This document shows positions 1-7,073 of a stretch of 12,365 nucleotides of DNA, in pieces; the first letter of the stretch is position 1; each line of letters starts with the position of its first letter. The stretch spans positions 1-12,365 of the forward strand of contig CAMPIW010000004.1 in assembly GCA_946886635.1 (NCBI GenBank), read 5' to 3'. The notes under the pieces are model-generated. The model had not been told where the DNA came from, ran no database searches, and saw only the letters and a program-made list of their open reading frames with translations. The DNA is from an uncultured Candidatus Saccharibacteria bacterium. Its GTDB lineage: Bacteria; Patescibacteria; Saccharimonadia; Saccharimonadales; UBA1547. The position numbers were made by a program, and so were the translations under genes.

Positions 1-752
1 ACTACAGTCACGGCACCAGAGAAACTAATCGTATGGTTAAAACCCTGAAACGCGCCGGGGTGCGTTTTCATTGGCTCGGTCGTGCGCGTATGACCATATT
101 TAGCGGACGTACGCATAATAAATGGTGTATTGCCGACGACATGGTGTTTACTTTTGGTGGGGTTAATTTATATGAAGGTGGAATTCAAAACAACGACTAC
201 ATGTTCCACCTTAAAGATAAACAGTTAGCCGAACGTATTATCCAAGAACAAGTGCGCATTCAAAAAGCAGAAAGTCGCCAAAATAATTATCACAGCCTCG
301 CTTATGAGCACGAAGATATGACCGTTCTTATTGACGGCGGCATTATTGGGCAATCAGTCATTTATCGCCGGGCAATCGAGCTATCTGAAAAAGCCGTGCA
401 TATTACCTTTGTCTCGCAGTATTGTCCGACCGGTAAATTGTCCCGAATTTTTAAAAACAAATCTGTAAAATTATATTTTAACCGTCCCCTTCAAGCCGAA
501 GGGCTTAATCGTATTGTTATTCGATTTGGTGTTTTTGTGAGTGGATTAAAAACAAGCTACACACGCGCCCGCTACCTCCACGCAAAATGTATAATCTTTA
601 CCATGGAGGACGGATCGAAAGTTGCAATCACTGGTTCGCACAATTTTGCCTACACCGGAGTTCTCTTGGGAACAAGAGAAATTGCACTCGAAACACGTGA
701 TCCAAAAATAATTAGTCAGCTTGAGACTTTTATAAAAAAGGAAGTTGCTTAA
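1..752 (+). CDS. Phospholipase D superfamily protein (cardiolipin synthase-like), 5' end cut by window
   Basis: The reading frame is open from the window edge (first full codon at nt 3) and the residues before the first ATG at 33 read like protein, so the real start lies upstream. Counting from that ATG, an HKD motif HNK-x4-D lies at residues 28-35, followed by GGVN at 42-45. A second motif, HAK, lies at 183-185 with GSHN at 201-204. PLD-superfamily enzymes use the two His/Lys pairs for phosphatidyl transfer or phosphodiester cleavage; cardiolipin synthase is the most common two-HKD enzyme in bacterial genomes of this type. In the second motif the usual Asp five residues after Lys is Thr190, and a short insertion (MEDGSK) precedes the GS-N element. 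No membrane segment is visible in this portion. Its TAA interlocks with the trxB stop. The superfamily is secure; the substrate is not. Confidence 0.8.
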   Translation, partial: YSHGTRETNRMVKTLKRAGVRFHWLGRARMTIFSGRTHNKWCIADDMVFTFGGVNLYEGGIQNNDYMFHLKDKQLAERIIQEQVRIQKAESRQNNYHSLAYEHEDMTVLIDGGIIGQSVIYRRAIELSEKAVHITFVSQYCPTGKLSRIFKNKSVKLYFNRPLQAEGLNRIVIRFGVFVSGLKTSYTRARYLHAKCIIFTMEDGSKVAITGSHNFAYTGVLLGTREIALETRDPKIISQLETFIKKEVA

Positions 753-1687
753 CGATCAAAATTATCAAGATACTCGCGTATCGATAGTGCCGCAGCCGCA
801 CCTTCACCAACCGCACTTGCAATTTGCATAGTTGCGCCACTTCTCACGTCGCCACTCGCAAATACACCTTCAAGTGCCGTTTCAAGTCGCTGATCTGTTT
901 TAACAAGGCCGACTTCGTCCAATTCGACTCCGCTATTTGCCAAGAAATCAGTATTCGGTTTTAGGCCGACGAAAACAAACACGCCATCAACAGTAATCTC
1001 TTTGTTTTCGCCCTTTTCATTAACTTTTACACTCGTTACACGACCTTCTTCATTGATAACAATTTCGTCTGTAGTCGTTTCGAGGTGAACAGTCACCTTA
1101 CCTTCATCGATATACTTTTGGAGGTCTTGTTGCAAAATTTCACTGGCCTTGATTGTACTACGGACAAGCAAATCAATATGACTTGCATAACGAGTCAAGA
1201 AGATTGTCTCTTGCAGTGCAGAGTTACCGCCACCAACCACAGCCAAAGTGCGTTCTCGGTAAAATGCACCGTCGCAGGTTGCGCAGTAGTGAACACCACG
1301 GCCATACGACTCTGCTTCACCAGGGACCTCTAGTTTTTTATAGTCACTTCCGGTAGCCACAAGTACGGCCTTCGCTTTTACATCTTGGCCATCGATGGTA
1401 ATAATTTTGTATTTTCCATCTGTGCGAATTGCCGACGCATCCCCAAAATCAATCTGAGCACCAAATCGCTCGGCTTGTTTTTCTAGCTCACCAGCGAGCT
1501 TCATGCCTTCAACGCCGTCGGGGAAACCGGGGTAATTATCGACTTTGTCGGTAATAGCTGCCATGCCGCCAATGGTAGCTTTTTCGTACAGCACTGTATC
1601 AATATCTTCACGGGTGGTGTAAATAGCAGCAGCCAGAGCGCTCGGGCCGGCTCCAATCATTACTACATCTCGAATTTTTTCGTTCAT
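749..1687 (-). CDS. trxB: Thioredoxin reductase-like FAD/NAD(P) oxidoreductase
   Basis: This 312-aa protein has the normal low-molecular-weight TrxB length. The FAD Rossmann motif GAGPSA is at residues 12-17, the redox-active CATC at 135-138, the second nucleotide motif GGGNSA at 152-157, and the C-terminal FAD motif ASGD at 277-280. The family passes electrons from NADPH through FAD and the CATC disulfide to thioredoxin in the cytoplasm. The HRRxxxR element that grips the NADPH 2'-phosphate is replaced by VRSTIK at 175-180, so cofactor preference may differ from E. coli TrxB. The gene is last in the pheS-pheT-FKBP operon. Its ATG overlaps the FKBP stop by 1 nt (TAATG) and follows an AGGAG Shine-Dalgarno, indicating coupled translation. 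No thioredoxin gene is present in the window. TrxB-like is secure; the true electron donor and acceptor are open. Confidence 0.9.
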   Translation of the reverse strand: MNEKIRDVVMIGAGPSALAAAIYTTREDIDTVLYEKATIGGMAAITDKVDNYPGFPDGVEGMKLAGELEKQAERFGAQIDFGDASAIRTDGKYKIITIDGQDVKAKAVLVATGSDYKKLEVPGEAESYGRGVHYCATCDGAFYRERTLAVVGGGNSALQETIFLTRYASHIDLLVRSTIKASEILQQDLQKYIDEGKVTVHLETTTDEIVINEEGRVTSVKVNEKGENKEITVDGVFVFVGLKPNTDFLANSGVELDEVGLVKTDQRLETALEGVFASGDVRSGATMQIASAVGEGAAAALSIREYLDNFDR

Positions 1688-2319
1688 TATTGAGCTCCTA
1701 GCCTTTTATCAAGATCAAGCAATTCCTGAGAAGGCATAATCGGTTCTGGCGTAGGAATAACGAGTAGAACGAATTTTAGTGGTGTATTTGGTGCGATGTT
1801 TTGATTGCCGGTTTCACCGTATGCTTGATCTGCAGGAATGGTTAATTCGCGAACTCCGCCAACCTTCATACCAACGACGCCCTTCGACCATCCTTCAATA
1901 ACAGCACCTGGATATACCGTGAAGGGAGCTTTCAAGCTGTCTCCCTCAATTGATTGGTCAAAAATTTTACCGTCTGGAGTCCATCCAATGTAATACGCAG
2001 TAAACGTAGAGTTTTCATCAAGCTTCTCACCATCGCCCACAACTAAGTCTTCGGTTTTAAGCTCAGTGACACTCGCTGCATCAAACGTACCCACTCTTGA
2101 GGCGTACGGACTTAACGTATCGTAGTATTTGTCAGACAACTCCTTAGCCTGTTCTGATTGTTCGGCCCTATATTCTTCAATGAGCTGCGTGTAGCGCGCT
2201 TGTTCATTTTTTTGATTTTGGTTCGCTAAAATAATGATTACAAATGAACCAATTGTACCAACTGCCATAAATATGGCGATAATCCAAATTCCAATTCGTT
2301 GTCCTCGTGTTGCTGCCAT
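1687..2319 (-). CDS. Membrane-anchored FKBP-type peptidyl-prolyl isomerase
   Basis: The protein has 210 aa. A short basic N-terminus precedes one hydrophobic helix at about 10-32, with no Cys that would make a lipobox, so it is probably a signal anchor with the rest outside the membrane. A charged, Gln/Glu-rich linker, likely helical, spans about 34-70. The FKBP domain covers about 88-190. The pocket residues of the family are present: Tyr110, Phe120-Asp121, Val140-Ile141, Trp144, Tyr167 (AYGE) and Phe183. It should catalyse cis-trans isomerisation of prolyl bonds and assist folding of exported proteins. It sits 1 nt after the pheT stop and overlaps trxB by 1 nt, so it is an operon member. 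No strong Shine-Dalgarno is seen, only GGAAAGG roughly 12 nt upstream. Pairing with a translation enzyme probably reflects co-transcription rather than shared function. Confidence 0.92.
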   Translation of the reverse strand: MAATRGQRIGIWIIAIFMAVGTIGSFVIIILANQNQKNEQARYTQLIEEYRAEQSEQAKELSDKYYDTLSPYASRVGTFDAASVTELKTEDLVVGDGEKLDENSTFTAYYIGWTPDGKIFDQSIEGDSLKAPFTVYPGAVIEGWSKGVVGMKVGGVRELTIPADQAYGETGNQNIAPNTPLKFVLLVIPTPEPIMPSQELLDLDKRLGAQ

Positions 2320-2320
2320 T

Positions 2321-4801
2321 TTAAACTACCTTTCCGTCTGTCGCATGGATTACTTTATCAATTACTTTATTTACTACTTCGGTTACCTCGTCGTTTGTCA
2401 TTGTTTTGTCGTATGAAGTAAGGCCAATTCGCACAGTGATGTTTTTCACATCACCCTCTTCGGGTTGATACATATCAAGTGGATACAGTGTCGTAATAAG
2501 CTCTGTGCTATCCAAAACTTCACGTGCCGGAGCCACGATTGCGGCATAGGTAACGCTTTGATTAACCTGGAAACAGATATCTCGTTCAGTACCAGGGTAT
2601 TTACTCAGTGGACGATACTGAAAGCCAACCGCTGCTGCGCTTGCAGCTAGTACGTGCGGATTAATTTCAAATCCAGCCGTGTATTCAGGAGTTTTGAATG
2701 CTTTTTGAACTGATTTTTTAAACTCACCCACAATACCAAGTACTTCACCGGAAACACTGTCGCTTACAATCGCACTGCGCTTTGGTTCGTACGGTGCATA
2801 CGCTGCATCAGTTTGGTCATCAAGCGGACGGTACGACGGAATAACACCTAGTACAGAAAGGGCGTATTCAAGCGTCCATTTTGCATCGTAATAAGCAGCA
2901 CCCTTCGCCTTCGCATTAGTAATAACCAGCGCAATACTATCTCGCTCAACTGGAACGTTTTCGTCGGTCAACCCGTCAGACTTTTGATGTACCTTATTTG
3001 CCTCAAATAAAGCGAATGATTCATACCCAGTTTTTACATTTTGGAATATATTCGATAGAAGACTTGGCGTAAGGCTTTGGCGATAGTACTGTAAATCAGG
3101 GCTAATGCTATTTACCACTCGATACGCGTTATCGGTCGATTGACCAGCCTTTTTCATTATGTCGCCGTGAATAAAACTGTATGTAAGCACTTCGTTTGCG
3201 CCGGCACGAACAAGACTTTTTCGTACAGTCGATCGAAGTATATCAAACGAACTCGGAGAAACCGCTACGAAATCACGGTGAGGCAGCGTTAAGTTAATTG
3301 TATCGAAACCAGCCAACCGGCCAACTTCCTCAATAACGTCCTCTGTAATATGAATGTCTTGACGCCAATACGGTACAGTCACGATACCTTCAAGTTCTTC
3401 GAACCGTACATCAAACCCGACATTACGAAGCAAGTCAGCAATATCTTCAGTTGCAAACTGGGTGCCTAATACATCATTTACTTGAGCTTCTCGTATTTTT
3501 ACAGTGATAGGTTCACGCGTACCTGGATAGTCCTGCACAACAGAACTCGTAACACGTCCGCCGGTGTATGTTTGCAGCATACTCACTGCTTCTTTTAATA
3601 CAGGTGTACCAAGTAGTGCCGGAATACCCTTTGTAAAACGCGTTACTGCCTCCGAAAAAATACCATGACGCATTTGGCTTGAACGCATGTGGTAGAGGTC
3701 GAACGTTGCAACTTCTAACAATACGTTTTTTGTCGAATCATCAACCAATGTACTCTTTCCACCCATAATACCCGCTAGTCCGATAGCCGTATCTCCAGCT
3801 GCAATAACAATATCTGCTTCGTCGAGTGTTACTTCTTTACCGTCAAGCAATATAAGCTTTTCCTCGGCGCGAGCAAGTCGCACACGCACGGTAAAGTCAT
3901 CGCCAGCGATCGCTTTAACCTTATCGTAATCGTAGGTGTGAGATGGCTGTCCTGTAAGAATCATAAGGTAGTTTGACACATCAACCGATGCATTAATTGG
4001 GCGCACGCCACTGCGAGCAAGATATGTTTGAAGTTGCACCGGTGACTGTGCTTTTTCATCGACGCCACTTAACACGATTGCCTGGAAACGGTCAGATAAT
4101 GATGCGTCTTCGATAGTAATAGTTGGCGCTTCTGCGGTGCCGTCGTTTTCAATCGCGGCGTCAATTACCTCAAGCCAATCAGGAGTTTTGAACGGAAGGC
4201 CCTGAATACCTGCAACTTCGCGAGCAAAACCAATAACACCGAAAGCGTCAGGGCGATGCGTTAACGACTTATTTTCAATATCAAGCAAGTAGTCATTGAG
4301 TTCGTATAGTTCAGCAAACGAAGAGCCAGGTTCAGCATCTTTATCAATCACAAGAATACCGTCGTGCTCATCGTAGAGGTCAAGCTCTCTGGCGCTTGCA
4401 ATCATACCATTGCTCATTGCGCCGCGGAGTGGCTTTGCCGCCAGTACAAACGGCTCTGCGTTATGGAATGTTTCAGGGACGATACTTCGGGGCGGAAGCC
4501 AAGCGACTAACATACCAGCTTTGACATTTGGTGCGCCACAAACAACTTGTACAAGACCGTTTTCATCGCGCTCAACATCTTGAACCACACCGCCGTCATC
4601 GATTTTTGTTACGTTAAGGTGGTCAGATCCTTCAAGAGGCCCACACTCAACAACTTTGACGACAATAACATCTTGATATTTTTCACCAATATCTTCAACG
4701 CTTTCAATTTCAACTAGCCGTGCGCCAATAAGTGTCGCAAGCTCGTCGACAGTTCCGGTAATGTCGGTGAATTTTTTTAACCAATTTACAGAAATGATCA
4801 T
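2321..4801 (-). CDS. pheT: Phenylalanine--tRNA ligase beta subunit
   Basis: At 826 aa this is slightly longer than the usual ~800. Domain order is canonical: N-terminal B1 and an EMAP/OB tRNA-binding domain (about 40-155), the B3/B4 editing region, a B5 domain (about 425-495), a catalytic-like core, and a C-terminal ferredoxin-fold anticodon-binding domain (about 735-826; RPLSKYPGTERD near its start). Recognisable blocks include THRPDAFG at 181-188, RPINASVDVSNY at 267-278, GQPSHTYDYDK at 284-294 and GIMGG at 344-348. The protein forms the alpha2-beta2 PheRS with PheS, charging tRNA-Phe and hydrolysing misacylated Tyr-tRNA-Phe. The ATG overlaps the pheS TGA as ATGA, the usual coupling that keeps subunits stoichiometric. 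I see no truncation or frameshift. Confidence 0.97.
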   Translation of the reverse strand: MIISVNWLKKFTDITGTVDELATLIGARLVEIESVEDIGEKYQDVIVVKVVECGPLEGSDHLNVTKIDDGGVVQDVERDENGLVQVVCGAPNVKAGMLVAWLPPRSIVPETFHNAEPFVLAAKPLRGAMSNGMIASARELDLYDEHDGILVIDKDAEPGSSFAELYELNDYLLDIENKSLTHRPDAFGVIGFAREVAGIQGLPFKTPDWLEVIDAAIENDGTAEAPTITIEDASLSDRFQAIVLSGVDEKAQSPVQLQTYLARSGVRPINASVDVSNYLMILTGQPSHTYDYDKVKAIAGDDFTVRVRLARAEEKLILLDGKEVTLDEADIVIAAGDTAIGLAGIMGGKSTLVDDSTKNVLLEVATFDLYHMRSSQMRHGIFSEAVTRFTKGIPALLGTPVLKEAVSMLQTYTGGRVTSSVVQDYPGTREPITVKIREAQVNDVLGTQFATEDIADLLRNVGFDVRFEELEGIVTVPYWRQDIHITEDVIEEVGRLAGFDTINLTLPHRDFVAVSPSSFDILRSTVRKSLVRAGANEVLTYSFIHGDIMKKAGQSTDNAYRVVNSISPDLQYYRQSLTPSLLSNIFQNVKTGYESFALFEANKVHQKSDGLTDENVPVERDSIALVITNAKAKGAAYYDAKWTLEYALSVLGVIPSYRPLDDQTDAAYAPYEPKRSAIVSDSVSGEVLGIVGEFKKSVQKAFKTPEYTAGFEINPHVLAASAAAVGFQYRPLSKYPGTERDICFQVNQSVTYAAIVAPAREVLDSTELITTLYPLDMYQPEEGDVKNITVRIGLTSYDKTMTNDEVTEVVNKVIDKVIHATDGKVV

Positions 4802-5814
4802 GATGCAAATTTCCTTAAGAATGCTAGTTTGGCAGATTCGAAGTGGCGAAGGTCTTCAATGCCATATTTCAACATAACCAGCCGCTCAACGCCGCCGCCC
4901 CATGCGAAACCACGGTACTTGCTTGGATCAATTCCTGCTTCTTTTAAGACATTAGGGTGAATCATTCCGCAACCCAACATTTCAAGCCATTCACCTGGTT
5001 TTCCGCCAATGGCAGCTGGTTTTTCAATCGCAAATTCAAGGCCTGGTTCAACAAACGGGAAATAAGCAGGTTGTGTTTTTACGCGGAGTGCTTGGCCGTA
5101 ATATGTTTCGAAAAAACTACGGAGAGTTCCCAGCATTTCACCAAGCGTAGCGTCTTTACTGACAAATACGCCTTCACACTGATAAAAAGTATGTTCGTGC
5201 GTGGCGTCAACATCCTCATTACGAAATACACGTCCATAGCTCACGGCAGCAATCTGTCCACCAGCTTCAAGTTTCACCTTACCATCTTTTAAAATGCGGT
5301 GTTGCATTGTAGAGGTGTGGGCCGGCGGAATAAAACCTTCTTCGGTACGGAATGTATCGTACCCATCGCGAGCTGGGTGGTCTTCGGGAAAGTTTAGTGC
5401 ACCAAACATGTGGTGATCGTCGTCGATTTGACGAGATTCAATAGCATCGAACCCCATACGAGTAAAAATATTTACAACTTCTTCAAGCTCTTTTGTTAGT
5501 GGGTGTTGCGTACCTTGTGCGGTAGGAAGCAGTTGTGGTTTTTGTGCATTTACATCCCAGGGAGCAGTTACATCAATTGACGTAACATCTGCCGATTCAA
5601 GTTCATTTTCACGCGCCTCAACAGCCGCCTCAATTGCCAACTTTACCTCGTTCACTTGCTTACCAAATGCACCACGCTCTTCAGGCGGCAACGAACCAAT
5701 ACCGCTATACATTTCGCGGATTTCGGTTGCTTTTAAAATTTCACGAGGGGAATCGCTTGAAGCAATTCTCTCAAGCAAGGACTGTTTTATTCCCTTAACA
5801 TCGTACGTCGGCAT
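4798..5814 (-). CDS. pheS: Phenylalanine--tRNA ligase alpha subunit
   Basis: This 338-aa protein is of typical length. An N-terminal helical region, expected to be the tRNA-binding coiled coil, covers about 1-75. The class II aminoacyl-tRNA synthetase core follows, with NFPEDHPARD at 141-150, HTST at 166-169, motif 2 around GRVFRNEDVDATHEHTF (194-210), YFPFVEPGLEF at 251-261, GCGMIHPNVL at 281-290 and motif 3 GGGVERL at 306-312. It activates phenylalanine with ATP and transfers it to tRNA-Phe together with PheT. It is the first gene of the operon. There is no Shine-Dalgarno; instead a TATAAT box ends 11 nt before the ATG, so the mRNA leader should be about 5 nt. A long palindrome overlaps that promoter. 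This supports the ATG chosen here. Confidence 0.97.
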   Translation of the reverse strand: MPTYDVKGIKQSLLERIASSDSPREILKATEIREMYSGIGSLPPEERGAFGKQVNEVKLAIEAAVEARENELESADVTSIDVTAPWDVNAQKPQLLPTAQGTQHPLTKELEEVVNIFTRMGFDAIESRQIDDDHHMFGALNFPEDHPARDGYDTFRTEEGFIPPAHTSTMQHRILKDGKVKLEAGGQIAAVSYGRVFRNEDVDATHEHTFYQCEGVFVSKDATLGEMLGTLRSFFETYYGQALRVKTQPAYFPFVEPGLEFAIEKPAAIGGKPGEWLEMLGCGMIHPNVLKEAGIDPSKYRGFAWGGGVERLVMLKYGIEDLRHFESAKLAFLRKFAS

Positions 5815-5825
5815 AATTACTATTC

Positions 5826-5831
5826 ATTATA
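5826..5831 (-). promoter_or_regulatory. -10 box (TATAAT) of the pheS operon
   Basis: A perfect TATAAT on the minus strand ends 11 nt before the pheS ATG. A start site about 6-7 nt downstream would leave a leader of roughly 5 nt with no room for a Shine-Dalgarno. No convincing -35 hexamer is seen at 16-18 bp spacing. Confidence 0.7.
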
Positions 5832-5847
5832 CGCTAGAACTAGCGTA
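5830..5847. repeat. 18-bp palindrome TACGCTAG-AA-CTAGCGTA, operator-like
   Basis: Perfect 8-bp arms flank a 2-bp centre. The palindrome overlaps the pheS -10 by two bases and fills most of the -10/-35 spacer. Its position fits a binding site for a dimeric repressor of pheST-FKBP-trxB. It is not a terminator: no T-run follows on either strand. Confidence 0.55.
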
Positions 5848-5871
5848 GGTGCGAGTAAAAATTTCGTATCG

Positions 5872-6105
5872 TTACATTGTTGCGATAATAAGCCACACAA
5901 TAGCAACAATAATGGCAATGGCAATGAGTACCCACACCCAGGCGAGGCTTGATGTCGACTTCGTATTACGAAGATATGCCGAATCAGTTACGCCGTCGGG
6001 CCGTTCTGCTTCAAGGGCTTTTTTCTTAGCCCGTTCTTGTAGTTCTTTAGCAAGTCGGTCTTGCAGATCTGAACGTGTCTCGTTTTGTTTCATAAATAAA
6101 CTCAT
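5872..6105 (-). CDS. Small tail-anchored membrane protein, unknown function
   Basis: The protein is 77 aa. A charged, Lys/Glu/Arg-rich segment at about 8-35 looks helical and possibly coiled coil. A short linker leads to one strongly hydrophobic helix at about 53-75, which ends the protein (IIATM), so most of it should face the cytoplasm. I do not recognise a family. The frame remains open upstream through 6402, but that extension runs antisense through the aquaporin start and is not credible. The start at 6105 is chosen because an extended -10 (TGGTATAGT) ends 6 nt before it, predicting a leaderless mRNA; an alternative ATG lies four codons in (6093). It is transcribed divergently from the aquaporin gene and lies upstream of pheS with its own promoter. 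Confidence 0.7.
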   Translation of the reverse strand: MSLFMKQNETRSDLQDRLAKELQERAKKKALEAERPDGVTDSAYLRNTKSTSSLAWVWVLIAIAIIVAIVWLIIATM

Positions 6106-6111
6106 ACTCTT

Positions 6112-6120
6112 ACTATACCA
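6112..6120 (-). promoter_or_regulatory. Extended -10 TGGTATAGT of the 77-aa gene
   Basis: On the minus strand TG precedes TATAGT by one base, an extended -10. The hexamer ends 6 nt before the ATG at 6105, so transcription would start at or next to the start codon. No good -35 is visible. Confidence 0.6.
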
Positions 6121-6146
6121 CTTCGGGTATTGCACCTTTGTGTTTA

Positions 6147-6155
6147 TGGTATACT
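6147..6155 (+). promoter_or_regulatory. Extended -10 TGGTATACT of the aquaporin gene
   Basis: TATACT lies at 6150-6155 with TG at the extended position. The expected start is near 6162, giving a leader of about 22 nt that contains the Shine-Dalgarno. It faces the divergent promoter of the 77-aa gene 30 bp away. Confidence 0.6.
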
Positions 6156-6170
6156 GGGGGTGTTTACTAT

Positions 6171-6177
6171 AAGGAGG
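6171..6177 (+). promoter_or_regulatory. Strong Shine-Dalgarno AAGGAGG
   Basis: A near-perfect anti-16S match with 7 nt to the ATG at 6185 fixes the aquaporin start. It stands out because other first genes in this window have no Shine-Dalgarno or only a weak one. Confidence 0.85.
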
Positions 6178-6184
6178 GAAGCAT

Positions 6185-7018
6185 ATGGCTACTAAGAAGG
6201 CCACTACCACAAAAAAGAAAGCTCCCGTGAAGAAGACTAGCACTTCTTCAGCGGCGACTAAAACGACTGTCAAGACTGTTCCTGCTACGGCAAAGAGGCA
6301 AAGTCTTGGCCAGCACATCGAAAGCTCATTATTGTCAGGTAACCTCTGGCGTGCACTCGGTGCCGAATTCCTCGGTACTTTCTTGCTTGCTGCTGTTATC
6401 ATCGCAGGACAGGGTCAACCGATCTTTGTACTGTTCGGACTTGTAGGTATCGTACTACTTGTAGGTTCAATCTCAGGTGCACACGTTAACCCAGCAGTCA
6501 CCATTGGTGCCTGGGCAACCCGTCGCATTGGATGGCTTCGTGCTATCGGTTACATTTTTGTACAGTTCCTTGGTGCTGCTGTAGCGTACTTTGTACTATC
6601 GGCATTCCTTGGTGGTGCAACTCAGCCAAGCGCTGAACAACAAGCGTTCGGTCAATCTGCAGCTGCTCTATTCCAAGCTGCTGATATTACCGCGCTAACC
6701 GGTAAAGAATGGTTTATCTTCTTTGCTGAATTGCTTGGTGCTGCAATCCTTGGTTTTGCATACGCATCAACAACTCGTGCAAAAGATACACTTTCATCTG
6801 CATTCGCAATTGGTCTTGGTATCTTCATCGCATTGATGGTTGGTATCACTGTTACTGGTTACGTAGCAGCAAGCAGTATCTTAAACCCAGCAATCGCCCT
6901 ATCGCTTCAAGCGTACAGCGGTCTTTGGGCATACATCATCTACGGCCTTGGCGCTGCAGTTGGTGGAGTTATCGGTTTCATCCTTCACGATCTTCTTCGT
7001 GGACGAGACCGCGTATAG
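6185..7018 (+). CDS. MIP-family channel (aquaporin/glycerol facilitator-like) with Lys-rich N-terminal tail
   Basis: The 277-aa protein has about six membrane helices from residue ~55 to ~268 and the two half-helix NPA motifs of the MIP fold: SGAHVNPAVT at 97-106 and SILNPAIAL at 231-239. Family members pass water, and some pass glycerol or other small neutral solutes, through the cytoplasmic membrane. Two things are odd. The second NPA is followed by Ile237, where most members have the Arg of the selectivity filter. Residues 1-40 form a Lys/Thr/Ala-rich tail (10 Lys and 1 Arg in the first 38) that is absent from typical bacterial aquaporins. Codon use is strongly patterned (many GGT, GCT, CTT), and the Shine-Dalgarno is excellent, suggesting high expression. 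It ends in a strong terminator. Family secure; solute unknown. Confidence 0.92.
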   Translation: MATKKATTTKKKAPVKKTSTSSAATKTTVKTVPATAKRQSLGQHIESSLLSGNLWRALGAEFLGTFLLAAVIIAGQGQPIFVLFGLVGIVLLVGSISGAHVNPAVTIGAWATRRIGWLRAIGYIFVQFLGAAVAYFVLSAFLGGATQPSAEQQAFGQSAAALFQAADITALTGKEWFIFFAELLGAAILGFAYASTTRAKDTLSSAFAIGLGIFIALMVGITVTGYVAASSILNPAIALSLQAYSGLWAYIIYGLGAAVGGVIGFILHDLLRGRDRV

Positions 7019-7034
7019 TTCTAAAGCTAGAATC

Positions 7035-7064
7035 AAAAACCCCGCTGTACGAAGCGGGGTTTTT
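7035..7064. terminator. Bidirectional intrinsic terminator between the aquaporin gene and rmuC
   Basis: A-run plus CCCCGCT pairs with AGCGGGG plus T-run: a 12-bp stem including the A/T flanks, with loop GTACGA. Because the A-run and T-run mirror each other, it works on both strands and ends the two convergent genes, stopping 17 nt after the aquaporin stop and 9 nt after the rmuC stop. Confidence 0.95.
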
Positions 7065-7073
7065 ATTTTGTAT

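Noticed and set aside
728..742. AT-rich CTTTTATAAAAAAG as a terminator for trxB
   Set aside because: The stem has no GC base beyond its ends and is better explained as coding sequence of the PLD gene.
769..782. Hairpin GATAC-TCGC-GTATC after the PLD gene as a terminator
   Set aside because: Only a 5-bp stem, no T-run, and it lies within the trxB coding sequence.
1085..1356. Plus-strand frames antisense to trxB (82 and 67 aa), and similar frames opposite pheT, pheS and rmuC
   Set aside because: They have no ribosome site or family motif and mirror well-supported genes.
5815..5871. T-box or attenuator in front of pheS
   Set aside because: The gap is only 57 bp and the promoter sits next to the ATG, leaving no leader RNA to fold.
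6106..6402. N-terminal extension of the 77-aa gene to a 176-aa frame
   Set aside because: It runs antisense through the aquaporin start, Shine-Dalgarno and Lys-rich tail, and a promoter sits directly before the internal ATG at 6105.
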